In this document: positions 17,300 to 26,300 of the stretch, piece after piece
Position numbering within the stretch: the first letter of the stretch is position 1
How the letters are laid out: each line of letters begins with the position of its first letter
From: Myceligenerans pegani
Lineage (GTDB): Bacteria; Actinomycetota; Actinomycetes; Actinomycetales; Cellulomonadaceae
Assembly: GCF_014892515.1 (NCBI RefSeq)
Contig: NZ_JADBGR010000112.1
Span: 121,382 to 185,381, forward strand
Length of the DNA: 64,000 nucleotides
Direction of reading: 5' to 3'
Program-made: the position numbers and the translations under genes
Notes under the pieces: generated by a model
Databases searched by the model: none
What the model saw: the letters and a program-made list of their open reading frames with translations, nothing else
What the model was told of the DNA's origin: nothing

Positions 17300-18190
17300 A
17301 TGCGTGTACTTGTCACCGGCGCCAGCGGACACATCGGTTCGGCTGTCGTCAGGGAACTCGTCCGGTCCGGGCACGACGTCGTCGGCCTCGCCCGATCCGA
17401 GAGGTCCGCCGCCACCGTCCAGGCATTGGGGGCCGCGCCCCGACTCGGTGACGTGGACGATCCCGACGCCCTGCGGGACGCCGTGGCGACCGTCGACGGC
17501 GTCATCCATCTCGCGTTCAACAACCAGGCATTGCAGGCCGGGAACATGCAGGGGGCCGTCACCGCTGACCAGGCCGTGGTCACGACCCTCGGAGACGCAC
17601 TCGCCGGCACCGGCAAGGCGCTGGTCGGGGTAGGCATGGGGTCGGCAGGCCCGGAGAGTGTGCGAGAAGCAGTGAGCGCCAACCCTCGTTCGGCCGTCGC
17701 CGACGAAGTGCTCGGTCTGGTCGAGCGCGACATCAGGTCCGTCCTGGTCGCGATCCCGCCAGTCGTGCACAGTGACCTGGACAGGACCGGCTTCGTCCCG
17801 ACCCTGATCCGGATCGCACGTGCAACTGGCGTGTCCGGCTACGTGGGCGACGGCGCCAACCGGTGGCCCGCCGCGCACACCCTCGACGTCGCATCGCTGT
17901 ACGCCTTGGCGGTGGACAAGGCGCCGGCCGGTGCCCAGCTTGTCGCCGCCACCGAGGAGGGCATCGTGGTACGTGACATCGCTCAGGCGATCGGCCGCCA
18001 CCTGGGCTTGCCGGTCGCGAGCATCCCGGCGGACGAGGCCGTGAGCCACTTCGGGCCCTTCGCCTCGATCATGACACTTGGCCTGCCTCCGATGTCGAAC
18101 GCGAGCACACGCGAATTGCTGGCCTGGGAGCCGGCCCACCCCGGACTGCTGGCAGATCTCGACGAAGGCCACTACTTCGCCAGCCACTGA
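17300..18190 (+). CDS. NAD(P)-dependent epimerase/dehydratase-like protein
   Basis: The 296-residue extended short-chain dehydrogenase has the Rossmann motif TGASGHIG (residues 6-13) at its N-terminus. The rest resembles NAD-dependent epimerase-like proteins that are often paired with TetR regulators. The usual YxxxK catalytic pair is not obvious, so the reaction is not predicted. GGAGG precedes the ATG at 17300. It is divergent from the TetR gene and probably repressed by it. Confidence 0.75.
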   Translation: MRVLVTGASGHIGSAVVRELVRSGHDVVGLARSERSAATVQALGAAPRLGDVDDPDALRDAVATVDGVIHLAFNNQALQAGNMQGAVTADQAVVTTLGDALAGTGKALVGVGMGSAGPESVREAVSANPRSAVADEVLGLVERDIRSVLVAIPPVVHSDLDRTGFVPTLIRIARATGVSGYVGDGANRWPAAHTLDVASLYALAVDKAPAGAQLVAATEEGIVVRDIAQAIGRHLGLPVASIPADEAVSHFGPFASIMTLGLPPMSNASTRELLAWEPAHPGLLADLDEGHYFASH

Positions 18191-18260
18191 GCCCCGAACA
18201 GGGCGACGTCGCGGGGGATCGGCTTCTCTACGACGTCGCCCTGTTGGCTCGGCGGGGCCA

Positions 18261-18371
18261 GCGCTGCGCGAACTGCCCCTCACCAGCCCTGACTTCCGCC
18301 GCTGGTGGTCCGAGCATCAGGTCGATCAGCACCGCCACGGCACCAAACGGCTGGACCATCCGGTCGCCGGA
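18261..18371 (+). pseudogene. Remnant of a MmyB-like XRE regulator
   Basis: In this frame 37 codons read ALRELPLTSPDFRRWWSEHQ and then the run VDQHRHGTKRLDHPVAG. This is the tail of the ligand-binding domain of MmyB-like XRE regulators, where residues of the type EFxxLW-x-HxV and GxKxxxHPxVG are conserved. There is no start, no helix-turn-helix and no onward homology after 18371. The complete gene at 60623-61471 belongs to the same family. I take this as a decayed fragment. Confidence 0.6.
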
Positions 18372-18863
18372 GGGGGAGGGCGGGTCAACATCCCCAGGCT
18401 TTCTGAGCCGGTACGGAACTCAGCGGTCCCACTCGACCGCCCGAAGCCGTCCACGCACGCCTCCGGCGGTTCCCAGGCGGCGAAGTGGTCGCCGACGGCG
18501 TGCTGCCGATACTCACGAGCATCGAGGAACGTCCCGACGTAGCCTCGCGACTTTGGCTTCGTGTCCCGCACGAACACCGAGAGCACGGTCGACGTGTCGA
18601 TCCTGTCGGTGACGATGGCCGGTTGGGGATACGTGGCGAACGAGGCGCGATCGTGTCGGTGACCCGGTAGGCGCTGACCGACGTGAGCAGCTCGTCCGCG
18701 GTGAAGGCCGATACGTCGGATACGTGTGCGGCCGGGGTCAGACCTCCAGTGATTCGCGGGCAGCGAGCTGAGTGAGCGGGACCAGACTGAGCATGGCCGG
18801 GGCGAGGAACATCGCCATCGACCGCTGCCCGGTCTCGCTGAGCATGATCTCGTGGACCTGGAC
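18372..18863. other. Decayed accessory DNA without a recognisable gene
   Basis: No open frame here has recognisable motifs and none has a convincing start. A minus-strand frame at 18326-18586 (86 codons) is open but I cannot assign it. The neighbouring remnants on both sides suggest insertion and loss events. Confidence 0.4.
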
Positions 18864-19034
18864 CGCTCTCAGGTCCCGGCTCCGCCAGGTGGGGACCGAG
18901 ACACCGACCGCCGCCGCGATCTGCGATTTGGCCGCCCCCGGCCGGCCATCAGCACGATCCGCACCCGCCGCCCGCACCAGCCGGCACCGTCGACGCCCAC
19001 GTCCGACGCTCCGGCGCCTCACGATCACCCTCAC
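18864..19034 (-). pseudogene. Possible transposase N-terminal fragment (IS630-like helix-turn-helix)
   Basis: Read on the minus strand, the start of this frame has an Arg-rich run and then SQIAAAVGVSVPTWRSRDL, like the first helix-turn-helix of IS630-type transposases (normally A-x-I-A-x-x-x-G-V-S-x-x-T-V-x-x-W). The following residues (to 18738) do not continue the family, and no terminal inverted repeats were found. The assignment is weak. Confidence 0.3.
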
Positions 19035-19111
19035 ACAGGATCAGTCCCGCAGCGGGTCGCCGCACCCATGACCTCAAACCCGACCATGAAGTCACTTACG
19101 ACACGCGGCCC

Positions 19112-20167
19112 CTAGTACAGGAGGTACTCGCCGCCGCACGATTCGGCGAGGGTAGGACCGAAGAGGGCGGCCGGGGTGTATGCGCCAGGTCGGCCCTCAC
19201 CGGCCAGCAGCCGCCGGGCGATCTCTGCGGGCACAGCTCCGGTGTACTCCTGCGCGTCGCCCAGGCGCAGCCAGCCCTCTCGGGTCTCGCCGTCTGCCCA
19301 GCCCACGACGGCGTGCCCCCAGGAGTGATCGCGCGGGCGCTCCTTCGCTCTGACGCGTACCCGCGCGAGGTGGCGTGTGGTGAACGAGCGCAGCCGCTCC
19401 CATCGCATGAGGGTGCTCAGGGCGGGCATCATCGCTCGGACCAGGGGCGAGGACGGTGCTTCGCTGGTCGCCGAAAGTACATGTCGGGCCCGGCTCGCTC
19501 GGTGAGCCGCGAGCAGTTCGCCCGACGGCATGCTCGCGGTGGTGACCTGCGAGCCGTCCGGCAGGGTGAGGCTCACCGCGTCGCTGAAGATCCGGGCGGG
19601 GGCCAGGCGCCCGTCGGTGATCCGACGGCCATCGAGGCTGCCCAGAAGGGTGCCGATCAAGGCTTCACCGGCGGTGCCTTCCTCCATCGCGATCGAGGGC
19701 ACCATGTCGACACGGACCCGAACCGGCGCGGGACGGCCCCCGCACAGCTTCACGACGACGCTTTCGGTGGCGGTCACGCCGAACCCGGCACCGGTGACCA
19801 GCGTATGACCGGCCTGGGTGGCCGCGTCGTGCATCTCGTACACGGCGGAGAGCGCCGCGACATCGTTCGCCAGGTCGATGTAGTGGCTGCCGGCGGCGTG
19901 GCAGGCGTCGACGACTTCAGGGGCCGTCGCGGTGAACGGTCCGATCGTGCTGATGACCACGGCGGGGCGTTGCTGCCGGATTCCCGCGGCGGCGGCTGCA
20001 AGGGAAGGGGCCGGCAGTGTTTCGCTGCCGGTCTGCTGCGCGGCGGCCCGAAGGCGGTTCGCGTCCCGGCCGACGAGGACGGCCGTCAGCCCGCGCCGGG
20101 CGAGCTGCGCTGCGATGGTGCGGCCGCTGCGGCCGGCGCCGCCGAGCACCCAGATCTGTGCACTCAT
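19112..20167 (-). CDS. Saccharopine dehydrogenase-like NAD(P)-binding protein
   Basis: The 351-residue protein begins with a Rossmann fold: VLGGAGRSGRTIAAQL (residues 7-22), then VLVGRD, and later AVVISTIGPF and YIDLANDV. These are typical of the saccharopine dehydrogenase-like/trans-acting enoyl reductase group. The C-terminal half is not diagnostic. It lies downstream of the damaged quinone oxidoreductase gene on the same strand (47-base gap). Both probably belonged to one operon controlled by the TetR at 21084. The substrate is unknown. Confidence 0.75.
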   Translation of the reverse strand: MSAQIWVLGGAGRSGRTIAAQLARRGLTAVLVGRDANRLRAAAQQTGSETLPAPSLAAAAAGIRQQRPAVVISTIGPFTATAPEVVDACHAAGSHYIDLANDVAALSAVYEMHDAATQAGHTLVTGAGFGVTATESVVVKLCGGRPAPVRVRVDMVPSIAMEEGTAGEALIGTLLGSLDGRRITDGRLAPARIFSDAVSLTLPDGSQVTTASMPSGELLAAHRASRARHVLSATSEAPSSPLVRAMMPALSTLMRWERLRSFTTRHLARVRVRAKERPRDHSWGHAVVGWADGETREGWLRLGDAQEYTGAVPAEIARRLLAGEGRPGAYTPAALFGPTLAESCGGEYLLY

Positions 20168-20214
20168 TCGAAAGGCTCCTGTGATGGGGGAAGATCGAGG
20201 GGCGGATGTGAGGG

Positions 20215-20967
20215 TCAGACGGTCGTGATGATGAGCTTGCCGCCCTTGGGTGTGCCGTCGCGCTCGGGTTCGGTGAGCGCTGTGACGGCCTCGGTGAGCG
20301 ACGCCGTGTGGGTGATCGGCACCCGCCGGTGGGCCGCGTCCGGCGTGGGCCGAATCGGCCGCTGAGCGTCGTCGGATCGAAGCCGAATTCGACTATCGGG
20401 TCGAGGCCGAGGTCGCGCGCGTCTTGTGTGGCGGGGACGCGGCAGCTGCCTCCCACCGAGGCCGCGCGCCAGCGCGATCTGTGCGCCGGCTCGGCCGACT
20501 CCGTCGAGGCATCCGTTGATGAAGACCGATTGCCCGGGCTGCAGCCTTCCCTTCCTGACCACGGCCTGGTGTGCGGTGAGACCAACGGTCGGGATAGCGG
20601 CGGCCTCTTCGAAGGAGAGATCCGCGGGCTTCAGCACGACCCCTGTCTCCGTGGCCAGGACCATCTTGGAGAAAGCTCCCGACATCTCGATCGACGCCCC
20701 TCCGAGCACTCTGTCGCCGACGACGAACCGAGTGACACCCCCACCGACCGCCTGGACGACGCCCGCGAAGTCATGGCCCAGGCCGCGTGGGAACTTCCGC
20801 CCCGTCACCACCTTCATGGCGCCGCTGCGGATGCTCCGGTCCATCGGATTGGCCGCGGCTGCCCGCACGAGGATCAGAACATCGCCGGAACCAGGACGAG
20901 CCGGTTCGAAATCCTCCAGACGCAATACTTCGGGTCCGCCGTACTGGTGGTACGGGATGCGCTTCAT
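20215..20967 (-). pseudogene. Zinc-independent alcohol dehydrogenase / quinone oxidoreductase, internally deleted and frameshifted
   Basis: From the ATG at 20967 the protein is a normal medium-chain reductase for about 165 residues (MKRIPYHQYGGPEVLRLEDF; GLGHDFAGVV; VFINGCLDGVGRAGAQIAL). It then turns into an Arg/Pro-rich run. In the -1/+1 alternate frame the expected continuation appears instead: GSCRVPATQDARDLGLDPIV and EFGFDPTTLSGRF. The original frame resumes with the genuine C-terminus (LTEAVTALTEPERDGTPKGG). About 50-60 residues between these parts are missing compared with family members of about 310. The coding frame stays open, so a 250-residue product could still be made, but its cofactor domain would be broken. 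Confidence 0.7.
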
Positions 20968-20982
20968 CGGGCCTCCAAGAGC

Positions 20983-21067
20983 GATGTCATCGAGTGACAT
21001 CACTCTACCACGATGATGTCACTCGATGACATCAGGGCGAGCGCGGTGGAGTGTCACGAGATGACGT
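20983..21067. promoter_or_regulatory. Three palindromic TetR operators (two perfect, one degenerate)
   Basis: ATGTCA-N5-TGACAT occurs at 20984-21000 and again within TGATGTCA-CTCGA-TGACATCA at 21014-21034. The two are inverted copies of each other over 20 bases. A weaker third copy, GTGTCA-N5-TGACGT, lies at 21051-21067, just before the TetR start at 21084. The cluster fills the space between the minus-strand oxidoreductase and the TetR gene and suggests cooperative repression of both. Confidence 0.75.
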
Positions 21068-21083
21068 CACCTAGACTCTCGAC

Positions 21084-21647
21084 ATGGCACGGTGGGAGCC
21101 CGGCGCTGGCGACCGGTTGCGCGAGGCCGCGCTGTCGCTCTATCTGGAGCGTGGCTTCGAGCAGACGATGGTGGCGGACATAGCCGGGCGGGCGGGCGTC
21201 ACCGCCCGGACGTTCTTCCGTCACTTCGCCGACAAGCGCGAGGTTCTCTTCGACGGCGCGTCCGAGCTGGAGAAGAAGTCGCTGGCCGCCCTGGACGCGG
21301 TGCCGGCCCCGACGCCAGCACTGGATGCCGTCGCAGCCGTGCTCGACACCGTGGCCCAGGTGGCGGGTGGCGACCGTGAGCTCGCACGGAAGCGACAGGC
21401 CGTGATCATGGCCAACGCCGATCTCCGCGAGCGCGAGTTGATCAAGCTCACATCCCTGTCGACTGCCCTGGCCGAGAGGTTGCGACGGCGAGGCGTCGGC
21501 GACATCGAGGCCAGCCTGGCCGCGGAGACCGGCATCGTCGTGTTCCGCGTTGCCTTCTCGCGCTGGGTCACCGCCGCCGAGGTTCGGGACTTGCGGGACA
21601 TCATTCGTGAGACGTTGAGCCGACTGCGGAACCTGGCCGGCCGCTGA
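21084..21647 (+). CDS. TetR-family repressor
   Basis: This 187-residue TetR protein has its helix-turn-helix at residues about 10-55 (GFEQTMVADIAGRAGVTART, then FFRHFADKREVLF). It resembles the TetR at 16632-17204 along its length, so the two probably arose by duplication, but their operator sequences differ. It is divergent from the quinone oxidoreductase remnant at 20215-20967, with palindromic sites between them. Confidence 0.88.
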   Translation: MARWEPGAGDRLREAALSLYLERGFEQTMVADIAGRAGVTARTFFRHFADKREVLFDGASELEKKSLAALDAVPAPTPALDAVAAVLDTVAQVAGGDRELARKRQAVIMANADLRERELIKLTSLSTALAERLRRRGVGDIEASLAAETGIVVFRVAFSRWVTAAEVRDLRDIIRETLSRLRNLAGR

Positions 21648-21788
21648 ACCGAATCCCAGCCGGCCGGCCCTTCTGACACCTACAAGCGATTTCCTCACGT
21701 TCCGCAGTGGTGAACACCACTGGTCAGGTCCAGAGCTGCCTGTCGGCGCGCCTGGGCGCGTCTTGACACAGCGACGGCGACTGCACCA

Positions 21789-21802
21789 GGATAACGATAT
21801 CC
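21789..21802. promoter_or_regulatory. LacI-type operator upstream of the large lyase gene
   Basis: GGATAACGATATCC at 21789-21802 is a near-palindrome that recurs exactly at 39977-39990 within an 18-base common stretch, and in a perfect form (GATAACGTTATC) at 37688-37699. It lies 142 bases before the GTG at 21944. The rest of 21648-21943 shows nothing else recognisable. Confidence 0.7.
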
Positions 21803-21943
21803 CGATCGGGTAGCTGCCTGCTCGGTGGTCGCTGCGGGCGCGGTCCACCTCGTGTCCGCTCTCGTCGTCGAACCGATCCGCGTTACCCACCGTTTCACGT
21901 AACCCAACCCTTTGAACCCGTCCTTCACCTCAAGGAGCTCCAC

Positions 21944-24900
21944 GTGAGAAGCAACGTCGCTTCCCCGCTGCGCATGCGCTTGACAGCGCTAACAGTGGCC
22001 CTCGTCACAGGACTGGGGGTGCCTGCCGCGTCGTTCCGAACCGCACAGGCGGCCGAACACGAAGCCATCGTCACCGACAACATCGTGGTGATCCACGAGA
22101 CCGTAAGTGACGCCGGATTCGTTCACCCGGGCGTCGGACTGTCCGCCGACGACCTGCGCAACGCCCAGGAGATGGTCCGCTCCGGCCAGGAGCCGTGGGC
22201 GTCCTACTTCGCCGCGATGGCTGACACGGGCTTCGCGTCGAAGACGTACCGCGCCTCGAACTCCCGGTCGGCCGCCGAGCCGGACAAGGCGCTCACCGAC
22301 ACCTACGTCCACGGTGGCATGCGCTCGCGGCAGCGCAACGACTCCTTCGGGTCGCTCACCCAGGCGCTCATGTGGGTCATGACCGGTGACGAGGTCTACC
22401 GGCGCAACGCGATCCAGTCGCTGCGAGCCTGGGCCGACATGAACCCCGACGGATACGCGTACTTCCCCGACGCGCACATCCACACCGGGCATCCGCTGTA
22501 CCAGCACCTGATGGCCGCGGAGATCATCCGCGCTACCGAGCCGCTCGCCGACGGCAGCCCCGGGACGTACGACGGCTACGACGTCGTCTGGAGCGCGACC
22601 GACGACGCGAATCTGCTGGCCAACTATGCGAACCCGGTCGTCGAGGTCTTCAACTTCTCCAACAAGAAGTGGATGAACCAGCACAACTTCGGCCTGTTCG
22701 GCCGGATCGCGACCGCCATCTACGCCGATGACGCCGAGGGCTATGCCACGGGCGTCGAGTGGACGACCGTGAACTCCACCTACGACGGCTACGACAACGG
22801 CGCGATCGCCCCGCAGATCCCGCTCATCAAGGCCGACGACCCGGCGAACCCCTACGGCTACGATTTCGTTCAGGTCCGCGAGATGGGCCGTGACCAGGCC
22901 CACGGTGAGTGCAACATCGACAACTTCACCGGCCTCGCCCGGATGCTCGAGGTTCAGGGCACCAAGGTCGATCCCGTCGCGGGCACCGTCTCCACCACTT
23001 CCGACGCCGTGTCCGTCTACGACTTTCTCGATCAGCGGCTCCTTGACGGCGCGAACCAGTTCTTCGGGTTCATGCTGGGCGCGCGGATCCCGTGGGTCGA
23101 CGAGCGTGGCGAGGGATGGAACGGCAGCGTTTCCGAGGCCTACCGCGGTCGGATGTTCAACCCGGTGAACGAGCTCTACTACGAGTACGCGTACGAGCGT
23201 GGCGTGGACGTCGAGGCCGAGGCCCCCTGGGTCGCCGAGCTGTCGTCGCGCCTCGACGGGCCGTACTTCTACGGCGGCACCGACAAGGTGAACTTCTGGT
23301 CCCCGGGCGACAAGAACCCTGAGTACTGGGTCGCCTTCCCTGAGGAGCTGGCCGGCACCGAGCCGCCCGCGCTTCCCGACAGCCCTGCGCTGACCTTCGA
23401 GAAGGCGGGCCTGGTCCTCGACGAGGACACCGAGCTGGTGACGGAGGACGGCGAGACGTTCGCCCGTGCCTCGCTCTCGGCAGAGGGCACGATGAGCGTG
23501 ATCAGCCGCGTGATGTGGCGGTCGGGCTGGCTCACGGGTCTGAAGTACCGCAGTGACGGGCCCGCCAGCCTGGATGTGCTGCAGAAGGAGGACCCGTCCG
23601 GGGTCAATCCCGACGAGTACGTGTTCGATCCGATCGCCACGGACCTCGAGCTGCCGGACACAGGGGGCGAGTGGCGGTACATCACGTACGCGCCCGCCGC
23701 GCAGAACGTCAACTTCTTCCGCCTGGCGGGGTCGGACGACGTGACGGTGGATCTGCACAGCGTGATCCTTACTGCGGCGACAGACCTGACCGCGCCGCAG
23801 TTCGAGCAGGCAGACGACACGTCGTACCTCACCGAGCAGCAGGAGACGGCCGTGGACCTGTCGGCGTCCGACGCGGGCGGGAACGTCACGCACGTGATCC
23901 ACGGCCTCCCCGACGGGGCGTCCTTCGACGCCGGGACCGGCCGGCTGACGTGGAACCCGGCGCGGCGGCAGGCAGGGCGCCACGAGGTCCAGGTCGTCGC
24001 CGACGACGGGACCACGGTTGCCGCCCGCACGTTCGAACTCGTGGTGTCCAAGAACCGCGCGAAGACGATCAAGGCGGTCGTCGCGGACGGCACCGACAGG
24101 CGCGCCGTCTACACGACCACCACGGACGAGCCGTACCGCGAGGCACTGCGCGCCGCGAAGGACGCCGCCGATGACGGGACCGACGAGGAGTTCGAGGCGG
24201 CGCTCACCGCGCTGCGCGACGCGATCGACGCGCTGAGAAAAGTGAACCCGCGCCTGGAGGACGGCACGCTCGACTTCAGCGACGGCGTGGTCACCCCGAC
24301 CGTGATCACCCCCGCCGCGGTCGACACCCTCGCGGCCGGCGAAGGTGCGGGCGGCGGCCTGCCGAACATCACCGTGGGGTCGTTCACGCTCGACTTCGGG
24401 CCGCGGTACCGGGTCGCCGCGGACGCCTTCGCGTTCCTCGCCCCGTTCACGTTCGGCAACCGCATGGAGGGCACCAACGTCTACGGCTCGAACGACGGCA
24501 TCGGCTGGGACCTGCTCACCGAGCGCGACACCGACAACACCAACGAGTGGGACCGGATCGACGTCGTCGACGAGTTCCAGGGGCAGCCGTACCGCTACCT
24601 GAAGCTGCAGGTCGACAACCCCGGCATCGAGACGGATCCCGCGTACCCCGGCCTCTGGTCCTTCGTGCGCCTGCGCATCGACGGCGACCGCACCGAGGTA
24701 CGGGGCGACATCGACACGGTGTCGGTCTCGGCGCCCGGCTCGCTCGCGAGCCGGGTCACCGAGGGTGACGACGTCGAGGTGTCGTTCACCAGCGTCAAGC
24801 CGATCACCGACGTCTCGGTGTCGGTCGCCGGCCAGGATCTCGCGGCGACCAGCGACGACGGCATGACGTGGACCGCGACCGGCACGGTCGGCGCGGTGAG

Positions 24901-26233
24901 CGGCGCCGGCCTGCTGCCGGTGACGATCGACCACCGGACCGCCAGGGGCCAGGTCGCCGACACGGTCCGCGGCTCCACCGACGGCACCCACCTGTTCGGC
25001 GCCGACGAGTCGTCGAGCATCGCCATGGGGATCACGACCGTGGTGAACGCGAGCGGCGAACCGGACGACGTGAAGGCTGGGCAGGCGGCGCTCCTGTTCG
25101 ACGGCGACGGGGGGACGCAGACCAGCGTGCCCGCGGCGGACGGCGCTCACGACCTGATCTGGGACTTCGGGGAGGGATCGAGCTACAGCCTCGACCGGAT
25201 CGACTATCTCGCCGCCCAGAACACGCCCGGCATGGTGCGAATGCCCGACATGGTGTTCCAGGGCTCCAACGACCTGGAAAACTGGACGACCGTCGCTGAG
25301 CAGCCGTTCAAGACGATGCAGTGGCAGGCGCTCGACGCGACCGACACCGGCAGCTACCGGTACCTGCGCGTCAGCAACAGCACCTTCATCGACATCGCCG
25401 AGCTGCGGTTCCACGGATCGGTGGACCTCGACCTGGAGCCCGTCATCGCGCGGGCCGAGGCGGTGGACCTGACCGCGCACTCGCGGGCCTCCGCGATCCT
25501 GTTCACGCGTGAGCTGGAGGCGGTCAAGGCCGCGGCGGCCGAGCCCGGGGCCGATCGGTCGGCGCTCGCGTTCCGGCTGCTGGACGCGTGGGACCTGCTC
25601 GAGCCGTCGCGGACGAGGGTTCCGGCGGCCATCGACCGCTCGTGGGTCACGGCCAGCTCGGTGTCGTGGGACAACAGGCGGGACGCGGCCGACAACGGCT
25701 GGGCGATGTTCGACGGCGACCCCGCCACGTTCACCGACACGAAGACGGACAACGGCTGGGTCTCGGTGATCCCGACGGACGGCACTGTCTTCACGGTCGA
25801 GGGGGTCCGGTACCGCCCCCGCACGGGCTTCGCGCCCCGGGCGAGCGGCGTCGACCTGCAGGGATCGGACGACGGCGGTGCGACGTGGACGACGTTCGCC
25901 GACACCGGCGCCGCCGCCGAGGGCTGGAACACGGTCGAGCTCGCCGGGTCCGTCGAGTACGGGGCCCTGCGGGTCAGCGGTTCCGCCGGCTTCGCCAACT
26001 TCGCGGAGGTCGAGTTCCTCGTCGCCTCGGTCGACCGGACGGGTCTCGAACTCTACCTGAGCGAGACCGCCGCGCTGGCCGAGGCCGACTGGACCGCCGA
26101 CTCATGGGCCGCACTGACGGCCGCCCGTGACGACGCCGAAGCGGTCGCCGCCGCCGACGGCGCCTCCCAGGAGGACGTCGACGCGGCAGCCGCCGCACTC
26201 GCGGACACAATCGCCGCCCTGGTCGCCGCCTGA
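21944..26233 (+). CDS. Secreted multidomain alginate-lyase-fold protein with discoidin and FIVAR modules
   Basis: The GTG at 21944 follows AAGGAG and gives 1429 residues with a Sec signal peptide (cleavage likely after AQAAE, about residue 31). Residues about 50-450 form an alginate-lyase-family alpha/alpha domain, with NKKWMNQHNFGLFGRIATA and HGECNIDNFTGLARM providing likely catalytic Asn/His. A putative-Ig/cadherin-like piece follows (about 620-705). F5/8 type C-like carbohydrate-binding modules are seen near 775-920, 1030-1160 and 1230-1360. FIVAR helices lie near 710-765 and at the end. No LPXTG sorting signal is seen. The gene has its own LacI-type operator and a strong terminator. The real polysaccharide substrate is unknown; the family includes polyuronide lyases. 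Confidence 0.75.
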   Translation: MRSNVASPLRMRLTALTVALVTGLGVPAASFRTAQAAEHEAIVTDNIVVIHETVSDAGFVHPGVGLSADDLRNAQEMVRSGQEPWASYFAAMADTGFASKTYRASNSRSAAEPDKALTDTYVHGGMRSRQRNDSFGSLTQALMWVMTGDEVYRRNAIQSLRAWADMNPDGYAYFPDAHIHTGHPLYQHLMAAEIIRATEPLADGSPGTYDGYDVVWSATDDANLLANYANPVVEVFNFSNKKWMNQHNFGLFGRIATAIYADDAEGYATGVEWTTVNSTYDGYDNGAIAPQIPLIKADDPANPYGYDFVQVREMGRDQAHGECNIDNFTGLARMLEVQGTKVDPVAGTVSTTSDAVSVYDFLDQRLLDGANQFFGFMLGARIPWVDERGEGWNGSVSEAYRGRMFNPVNELYYEYAYERGVDVEAEAPWVAELSSRLDGPYFYGGTDKVNFWSPGDKNPEYWVAFPEELAGTEPPALPDSPALTFEKAGLVLDEDTELVTEDGETFARASLSAEGTMSVISRVMWRSGWLTGLKYRSDGPASLDVLQKEDPSGVNPDEYVFDPIATDLELPDTGGEWRYITYAPAAQNVNFFRLAGSDDVTVDLHSVILTAATDLTAPQFEQADDTSYLTEQQETAVDLSASDAGGNVTHVIHGLPDGASFDAGTGRLTWNPARRQAGRHEVQVVADDGTTVAARTFELVVSKNRAKTIKAVVADGTDRRAVYTTTTDEPYREALRAAKDAADDGTDEEFEAALTALRDAIDALRKVNPRLEDGTLDFSDGVVTPTVITPAAVDTLAAGEGAGGGLPNITVGSFTLDFGPRYRVAADAFAFLAPFTFGNRMEGTNVYGSNDGIGWDLLTERDTDNTNEWDRIDVVDEFQGQPYRYLKLQVDNPGIETDPAYPGLWSFVRLRIDGDRTEVRGDIDTVSVSAPGSLASRVTEGDDVEVSFTSVKPITDVSVSVAGQDLAATSDDGMTWTATGTVGAVSGAGLLPVTIDHRTARGQVADTVRGSTDGTHLFGADESSSIAMGITTVVNASGEPDDVKAGQAALLFDGDGGTQTSVPAADGAHDLIWDFGEGSSYSLDRIDYLAAQNTPGMVRMPDMVFQGSNDLENWTTVAEQPFKTMQWQALDATDTGSYRYLRVSNSTFIDIAELRFHGSVDLDLEPVIARAEAVDLTAHSRASAILFTRELEAVKAAAAEPGADRSALAFRLLDAWDLLEPSRTRVPAAIDRSWVTASSVSWDNRRDAADNGWAMFDGDPATFTDTKTDNGWVSVIPTDGTVFTVEGVRYRPRTGFAPRASGVDLQGSDDGGATWTTFADTGAAAEGWNTVELAGSVEYGALRVSGSAGFANFAEVEFLVASVDRTGLELYLSETAALAEADWTADSWAALTAARDDAEAVAAADGASQEDVDAAAAALADTIAALVAA

Positions 26234-26243
26234 CCGACCGTGA

Positions 26244-26277
26244 CGCAGGCCCGGGTGCCGAGGCGCCCGGGCCTGCG
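26244..26277 (+). terminator. Strong hairpin after the large lyase gene
   Basis: CGCAGGCCCGGG at 26244-26255 pairs perfectly with CCCGGGCCTGCG at 26266-26277, and the stem can extend inward by three pairs to a 4-base loop. There is no T-tract, which is usual in high-GC Actinobacteria. It ends 23 bases before the GH31 start and may separate or attenuate transcription of the downstream operon. Confidence 0.7.
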
Positions 26278-26300
26278 CCGAGCCTCACCGAAGGAGCCCC

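Noticed and set aside
21989..25480. 1163-codon minus-strand open frame opposite the large lyase gene
   Set aside because: The plus-strand product has a signal peptide and coherent domains; the opposite frame has none and is a codon-bias artefact.
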